Assembly (NCBI GenBank): GCA_030620735.1
Contig: JAUXDV010000048.1
Span: forward strand, 1-9,826
Source of the DNA: Gammaproteobacteria bacterium
GTDB taxonomy: Bacteria > Pseudomonadota > Gammaproteobacteria > Chromatiales > Chromatiaceae
DNA: 9,826 bases
Direction of reading: 5' to 3'
In this document: positions 6,634 to 9,826 of the stretch, piece by piece
How the letters are laid out: every line of letters starts with the position of its first letter
How positions within the stretch are numbered: the first letter of the stretch is position 1
The notes under the pieces: model-generated
The model's input: only the letters and a program-made list of their open reading frames with translations
Told to the model about the DNA's origin: nothing
Databases searched by the model: none
Program-made: the position numbers and the translations under genes

Positions 6634-6693
6634 CTTCTCACCCCGACCAATCAATTTAACAGCACTACCCAACAACCAGTTCAGGAGTCATCA

Positions 6694-7083
6694 ATGAAAG
6701 TTTCGCTTTATAAATCTATCTCAATAACCTTGCTGGTTCTGCTTGTTGCAGGCTGCACAACACAGCAAGTTGCCGAGCCGGAAGTCATCAAACCCGAGGA
6801 AGTCAAATTCTATACGAATGCACCGGGTGACTATATTGTAAAGGGGAATGTTACAGCGACCAGCAAACCTAATATGACATCACAGGAAATCGAGGATTAC
6901 CTGGTTCAGCAGGCCAGGCTTCAGGCTGCCAGAATGGGCGCCAATGGTGTACTGATTCTTGGCTATACTGGTAAGGGAGCATCTGAAACCGTTGATGTCT
7001 ACCGCAACGGACGTTATATTCCTGTCCCGGCTCACACCAAGACGGTGAATGCCCAGGCGATCTACATCCGCAAGAAAGGATAG
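6694..7083 (+). CDS. Small outer-membrane-type lipoprotein, unknown function
   Basis: The 129-residue protein begins with a lipoprotein signal: K2, a hydrophobic stretch (9-19) and the lipobox LVAGC (17-21). C21 would be lipidated. T22-T23 after it, not Asp, suggests sorting to the outer membrane. The mature part has a short polar linker, YTNAPGDYIVKGNVTATSK (about 40-58), a probable helix with QQARLQAARMGANGVLIL (about 72-89), then GRYIPVPAH and AQAIYIRKK. The helix followed by GANGVLIL resembles the small alpha/beta fold of RcsF- and YbjQ-like proteins, but this is only a resemblance. I chose ATG 6694 over an in-frame GTG at 6616 because AGGAG lies at 6683-6687, six bases upstream, and the signal peptide starts there. 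It ends in tandem TAG codons at a repeat. Confidence 0.85.
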   Translation: MKVSLYKSISITLLVLLVAGCTTQQVAEPEVIKPEEVKFYTNAPGDYIVKGNVTATSKPNMTSQEIEDYLVQQARLQAARMGANGVLILGYTGKGASETVDVYRNGRYIPVPAHTKTVNAQAIYIRKKG

Positions 7084-7155
7084 TAGCGAGTACTGAGTAG
7101 CGAGGACTGAGAAAAAGATAGTAGTGAGTACTCAGTCCTCACGACTCGCTACTCA
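7084..7155. repeat. 14-base tandem repeat and large imperfect hairpin
   Basis: TAGCGAGTACTGAG (7084-7097) and TAGCGAGGACTGAG (7098-7111) are tandem copies with one mismatch. Their complements follow: GAGGACTGAG (7102-7111) pairs with 7131-7140, and TGAGTAGCGAG (7094-7104) with 7145-7155. A perfect 10-base palindrome, TGAGTACTCA, lies at 7125-7134. The element starts at the lipoprotein stop and ends six bases before the minus-strand gene's stop, so it fills the space between two convergent genes and may block read-through. Confidence 0.7.
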
Positions 7156-7161
7156 CGTCTC

Positions 7162-7398
7162 TTATAACCAGCGCACCAGATAATAGATGCGCAAACCTTC
7201 TGATGAAACTGACGGCCCATAGACTAAAGCCGCACCTAATTTCCCCACTCCCTCGGTGCGAGACAGCGCCTCCTCTTCATCGGCAACCGTGGTGACACAG
7301 CCTTCGGGGAAACGCTTGCGGTTTTTTCGCGGGTTTTGAATGACTGCGAAACTCTCCTGCTGGATGCCTGAATCAGGATCAACAGGAAAGTGCGTCAT
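7162..7398 (-). CDS. Unknown 78-residue protein coupled to the FNR-like regulator
   Basis: I do not recognise this family. The protein is short and polar, with no membrane segment. It has a basic patch NPRKNRKRFPEG (22-33), a VTTVADEEEAL stretch (35-45) typical of a strand followed by a helix, and a hydrophobic C-terminal strand IYYLVRWL. It holds a single Cys (C34). Evidence that it is real: its ATG overlaps the regulator's TGA by four bases, and a perfect AAGGAG (plus-strand CTCCTT at 7404-7409) lies five bases upstream, inside the regulator's last codons. Co-translation suggests it acts with, or is controlled alongside, the FNR-like protein. It could be a small effector, a stability partner or simply an operon passenger; sequence alone does not decide. 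Confidence 0.8.
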   Translation of the reverse strand: MTHFPVDPDSGIQQESFAVIQNPRKNRKRFPEGCVTTVADEEEALSRTEGVGKLGAALVYGPSVSSEGLRIYYLVRWL

Positions 7399-8105
7399 GC
7401 AGGCTCCTTGACAATTTTTTTCAGCTTTACGAGATCTGCCCTGGCGCGGTCGGCGCCTAGTAATTCAATCTCACCATCGCGGCGCAGTCCTGCAATGGTG
7501 CGGCTGACTGTTTCGGTGGTCAGAGAGAGCATGTTTCCGATATCCTCTCTGCCCGGCATGAAAAACTCCTCTTCGGGGCAGTTTTCAGAGAGCCAGATCA
7601 AGAGTCGAACGACGCGATAGCGGGATGGCCCGGTCGAGAGTCGGGTCAGCCAGGTGTCGGACGTCGTCAGTGCATACTGCCATTTTTTCAACAGATTTGC
7701 GTGGAGTTCAGGGCTTTTTTGAGAAAGATTCAGCACGATATCAGCAGGAATTTTGCACACGCTGACTTTAGTCATTGCAATGGCGTCATGCTGGTATTCA
7801 CCTGCGGTGACTGCCTCTATCCCGGCCAGATCGCCTCTTCTCAGTAGCCTGACGATGCGCTGTTCGCCGGTCGGCAAATATTGCACCAGTTTCACAACGC
7901 CATCGTGCAGAGTGTAGATATAGTCAGCCTGCTCATCGATCTCATACAGCTTGCTTCCTTTTTCGATCACCTCGTACTGAATGGGTGAGTGCATCTGCAG
8001 AAGATCTTCCGGTTTGACATCCGCAAACAGCGCAATTTCACGTGTGGGACACAAGTTGCACTCTTCGAAAGCCAGAAACTCTTTGTTGCATTCAGCGTCT
8101 GTCAT
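7395..8105 (-). CDS. Crp/Fnr-family transcription regulator, FNR-like
   Basis: The 236-residue protein has a cyclic-nucleotide-binding-type beta-roll (about 25-130), a dimer helix and a C-terminal winged helix (about 160-225). The recognition helix reads TETVSR (197-202), giving the E-S-R triad (E198, S201, R202) that in E. coli FNR reads TTGAT half-sites. Cysteines lie at 6, 16, 19 and 117. C117 in VSVCKIP aligns with E. coli C122, and C16/C19 with C20/C23, but the residue matching C29 is Ala and the third N-terminal Cys sits upstream at position 6. Four cysteines could still hold an oxygen-sensing 4Fe-4S cluster with altered spacing. A perfect FNR box lies 34 bases before its start, so autoregulation is likely. 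Only a weak GGAAAAG precedes the ATG. Confidence 0.9.
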   Translation of the reverse strand: MTDAECNKEFLAFEECNLCPTREIALFADVKPEDLLQMHSPIQYEVIEKGSKLYEIDEQADYIYTLHDGVVKLVQYLPTGEQRIVRLLRRGDLAGIEAVTAGEYQHDAIAMTKVSVCKIPADIVLNLSQKSPELHANLLKKWQYALTTSDTWLTRLSTGPSRYRVVRLLIWLSENCPEEEFFMPGREDIGNMLSLTTETVSRTIAGLRRDGEIELLGADRARADLVKLKKIVKEPA

Positions 8106-8138
8106 GGTCTTTTCCGGTTGGTATGGAGATGAAGTGGT

Positions 8139-8152
8139 TTGATTTATATCAA
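8139..8152. promoter_or_regulatory. Perfect FNR box
   Basis: TTGAT-TTAT-ATCAA is an exact match to the FNR consensus TTGAT-N4-ATCAA, extended by one more paired base on each side (8138, 8153). It lies between the divergent regulator and hydrolase genes, much closer to the regulator. Downstream of or overlapping the likely regulator start sites, it would act as an autorepression site, as at E. coli fnr. Confidence 0.85.
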
Positions 8153-8168
8153 ATCATGCTATAACAGC

Positions 8169-8196
8169 ATATTAGCACATACTTAAATTAATGCAA
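8169..8196 (-). promoter_or_regulatory. Possible promoter of the FNR-like gene
   Basis: Reading leftward, TTGCAT (8196-8191) and TAATAT (8174-8169) are separated by 16 bases. Transcription would start near 8162, placing the FNR box at about +10 to +23, a repressing position. Other -10-like hexamers nearby make this tentative. Confidence 0.35.
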
Positions 8197-8211
8197 GGTC
8201 ACAAGCAGGAA

Positions 8212-8227
8212 ATATAATTCATTATAT
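8212..8227. promoter_or_regulatory. 16-base palindrome carrying a TATAAT on each strand
   Basis: ATATAAT, TC and ATTATAT form a perfect 7-2-7 inverted repeat. It gives TATAAT rightward at 8213-8218 and leftward at 8226-8221. It may be a symmetric, bidirectional -10 or an operator. Neither direction has a good -35. Confidence 0.4.
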
Positions 8228-8242
8228 CGCTCACAGGTATAG

Positions 8243-8262
8243 GCGAATCTATGCGTATCTAT
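8243..8262 (+). repeat. Two-copy 10-base tandem repeat
   Basis: GCGAATCTAT (8243-8252) and GCGTATCTAT (8253-8262) differ at one base. The 10-base period is about one helical turn, so both copies face the same side of the DNA, as in many activator sites. The protein that would bind is unknown. Confidence 0.4.
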
Positions 8263-8351
8263 AGGGGTATTCCATGATTGCGGCATCTGATTGAGGTTGT
8301 ACTATCCATTATCAGTGCTACTGATTGCAACTAATACCCTGAGGAATTCCC

Positions 8352-9317
8352 ATGTTGAAACAACTTGTTATTATCTTCTCTGCTCTCACGATCCTGCCGG
8401 TCGCTGTCTCGGCAGAGACTTCGGAAAAGGGACCGCCGCTGGCCGTAGAGTACCAGGCTGACAAAATCACTGATGCAGTCTATGTGATCCATGGTCCGGT
8501 CGCTGATCCCGGTGTGGAAAACCAGGGATTTATGAATAATCCTGCATTTGTGCTGACCGATGCCGGGGTTGTTGTTATCGATCCGGGCAGCAGCGTCCAG
8601 ACTGGTGAGATGGTGATTCAAAAAATCAGGGCGGTTACTGACAAACCTGTGGTTGCGACATTCTCCTCACATATTCATGGCGATCACTGGCTGGGCAACC
8701 AGGCGATCAGGGAGGCCTGGCCGGATGCGAAACTTTATGCACATCCAAACCTGATCAGTGGCGTGGAGGCTGGCGAGGGGCAGGCCTGGATCGATCTGAT
8801 GCTGCGTCTGACCGAAGGAGCAACCCGTGGAACCACAATAGTTGCAGCAGATATCCCGATCAATGATGGCGATAGCTTCAGCATCGGCGGAAAAACCTTT
8901 GCCATCCATCATATAGCCAAAGCGCATACCACCAGTGACATTATGGTGCATGTGGTTGAGGATGATGTCCTGTTCCTCGGTGACAATGCCATGAATGCGC
9001 GCCTCGGCCGCATCGATGGTGGGAGCTTCGAGGGGCTGCAGACAGCCCTGACAAAGGCGATCGAGATCAATAGCAAACACTACGTGCCGGGACATGGGCG
9101 CACTGGTGGCAAGGAGGTTGCCGAAAATTTCCTGCTGCTGGTGTCGACAATTTTCGAAGTTGTGAAAAAAGAGTATGAGAATGATCTCGCCGATTATGAG
9201 ATCAAGCCCATCGTCGTCAAGCAGCTTGATCAATGGAAGAGTTGGCAGGGATTTGACCATGGTATCGGCAAATTTGTCAGCCTGGCATATATCGAGGTTG
9301 AAGAGGATGCTTTTTGA
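8352..9317 (+). CDS. Exported metallo-beta-lactamase-fold hydrolase (SoxH-like)
   Basis: The 321-residue protein begins with a Sec signal peptide (K3, hydrophobic 5-18, cleavage likely after AVSA at 21), so it should act in the periplasm. The metallo-beta-lactamase fold is complete in metal ligands: HIHGDH (H107, H109, D111, H112), H192 in KAHTTSD, D211 in FLGDN and H248 in PGHG. This is a two-zinc, glyoxalase II-like set, not the Cys-containing set of class B lactamases. Residues 250-321 add a mostly helical tail. Related periplasmic proteins include SoxH of sulfur-oxidation clusters and quinoprotein-associated hydrolases, but no sox or quinoprotein gene is visible here, so the substrate is unknown. 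The start has AGGA at 8342-8345, six bases upstream. It is divergent from the FNR-like gene and may share its control. Confidence 0.88.
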   Translation: MLKQLVIIFSALTILPVAVSAETSEKGPPLAVEYQADKITDAVYVIHGPVADPGVENQGFMNNPAFVLTDAGVVVIDPGSSVQTGEMVIQKIRAVTDKPVVATFSSHIHGDHWLGNQAIREAWPDAKLYAHPNLISGVEAGEGQAWIDLMLRLTEGATRGTTIVAADIPINDGDSFSIGGKTFAIHHIAKAHTTSDIMVHVVEDDVLFLGDNAMNARLGRIDGGSFEGLQTALTKAIEINSKHYVPGHGRTGGKEVAENFLLLVSTIFEVVKKEYENDLADYEIKPIVVKQLDQWKSWQGFDHGIGKFVSLAYIEVEEDAF

Positions 9318-9350
9318 CCTGTAACTTTCTCTGTCATTTCTTTTTTTCAT

Positions 9351-9411
9351 CACGAAGCACATGAGATCACGAAGACATTTTTGTCCCGGTTGATTCTTCC
9401 TGGTCTTCGTG
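9351..9411. repeat. CACGAAG repeats forming an inverted pair
   Basis: CACGAAG occurs at 9351-9357 and 9368-9374. CACGAAGAC (9368-9376) pairs perfectly with GTCTTCGTG (9403-9411) around a 26-base loop. This belongs to the same repeat family as the array after argG. There is no U-tract directly after it, so a terminator role for the hydrolase gene is uncertain. Confidence 0.6.
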
Positions 9412-9475
9412 GTTAAAGTCTTTTTAGGTGTTTGCACTCTATGTGCTGCAAATTTCTGGAGAGGAGTGGTTTTAC

Positions 9476-9503
9476 TTGCTTTTTTGTGGGAAGTCTTTAC
9501 AAT
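9476..9503 (+). promoter_or_regulatory. Probable rpsF promoter
   Basis: TTGCTT (9476-9481) and TACAAT (9498-9503) are spaced by 16 bases. Transcription near 9510 would give a leader of about 84 bases, enough for translational autocontrol. A 5-base dyad (GGGAA at 9488, TTCCC at 9503) spans the -10. Confidence 0.45.
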
Positions 9504-9593
9504 TCCCGCTCTTGTGGGTTCGCCTGTTGGTGAATTCTACTCCTTGCTTCACTGCATTCGGCAGGAGGCATTTTTATCCATAAGGAGCAATTT

Positions 9594-9826
9594 ATGCGTC
9601 ATTATGAAATCGTGTTTCTGGTCCATCCCGACCAGAGCGACCAGGTAACCTCGATGATAGAACGCTATCGCGGCATTATCGAAGGCAAAGAAGGCAAGAT
9701 CCATCGTCTCGAAGATTGGGGCCGTCGTCAACTTGCCTATCCCATCAACAAGAATCACAAGGCGCACTATGTTCTGATGAACATCGAGTGCGGCAACGAG
9801 GCTCTTACCGAGCTTGAGAGTTCTTT
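9594..9826 (+). CDS. rpsF: Small ribosomal subunit protein S6 (partial, N-terminal 77 residues)
   Basis: S6 binds S18 and 16S rRNA in the platform of the 30S subunit. The visible part shows the family hallmarks: MRHYEIVFLVHPDQS (1-15), a helix to about 32, then EGKIHRLEDWGRRQLAYPINKN (33-54) and AHYVLMNIEC (57-66). The ATG has an excellent AAGGAG (9582-9587) six bases upstream. The gene runs off the right edge, about 77 codons in. It normally heads an operon with rpsR and rplI, which would lie beyond the window. In several bacteria the S6:S18 complex represses its own mRNA through a leader structure. The roughly 84-base leader here could hold one, but I could not identify the motif with confidence. 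Confidence 0.97.
   Translation, partial: MRHYEIVFLVHPDQSDQVTSMIERYRGIIEGKEGKIHRLEDWGRRQLAYPINKNHKAHYVLMNIECGNEALTELESS

Noticed and set aside
8156..8170. ATGCT-N5-AGCAT dyad next to the FNR box as a second operator
   Set aside because: Five-base arms are common by chance in AT-rich DNA and match no known site well enough to call.
8667..9437. A 256-codon minus-strand open frame opposite the hydrolase gene
   Set aside because: It is antisense to a gene with all metal-binding motifs. Its start lies in repeat DNA and no ribosome site supports it.
9510..9590. S6:S18-type autoregulatory leader upstream of rpsF
   Set aside because: A leader of suitable length and small hairpins (CTGC at 9552, GCAG at 9561) exist, but I could not fit the known bulged motif. 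A covariance-model search would decide.

Overview
The window reads as chromosomal DNA of a gammaproteobacterium. XthA, NagZ, ArgG and S6 all look close to their gammaproteobacterial forms, and an FNR-type regulator sits beside a perfect FNR box. Base composition is moderate and fairly even, with no transposase, integrase or phage gene. A narrower placement, such as a sulfur-oxidising lineage, is only a guess from gene order and repeat style.

Layout: the 3' end of an unidentified gene (3-164) is followed by argG (236-1456). Next is a tight cluster of nagZ, hpt and a thiopurine-nucleoside phosphorylase (1549-3913). NagZ recycles cell-wall amino sugars. The phosphorylase probably splits methylthioinosine to hypoxanthine, which Hpt would convert to IMP. 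A small single-pass membrane protein of unknown role (3977-4336) lies between copies of an AT-rich repeat, followed by a nested inverted repeat. An EgtB-like DinB/FGE-fold protein overlaps xthA by four bases (4461-6466). A small outer-membrane-type lipoprotein (6694-7083) ends at another repeat hairpin.

On the minus strand an FNR-like regulator (7395-8105) overlaps a 78-residue unknown protein (7162-7398), and the two are clearly co-translated. The 246-base divergent region holds a perfect FNR box, a 16-base palindrome with a TATAAT on each strand, and a 10-base tandem repeat. It leads rightward to an exported metallo-beta-lactamase-fold hydrolase (8352-9317). The window ends in rpsF (from 9594), the start of a ribosomal operon.

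A recurring theme is that short interspersed repeats sit at the 3' ends of genes: after argG, inside the last codons of the phosphorylase gene, after the small membrane gene, after the lipoprotein and after the hydrolase. The most notable protein observations are the EgtB-like protein that seems to lack two of three iron ligands, the FNR homologue with displaced N-terminal cysteines, and the unknown small protein coupled to it. I see no wholly new multi-gene system. The FNR, small-protein and hydrolase region is the best candidate for something undescribed.
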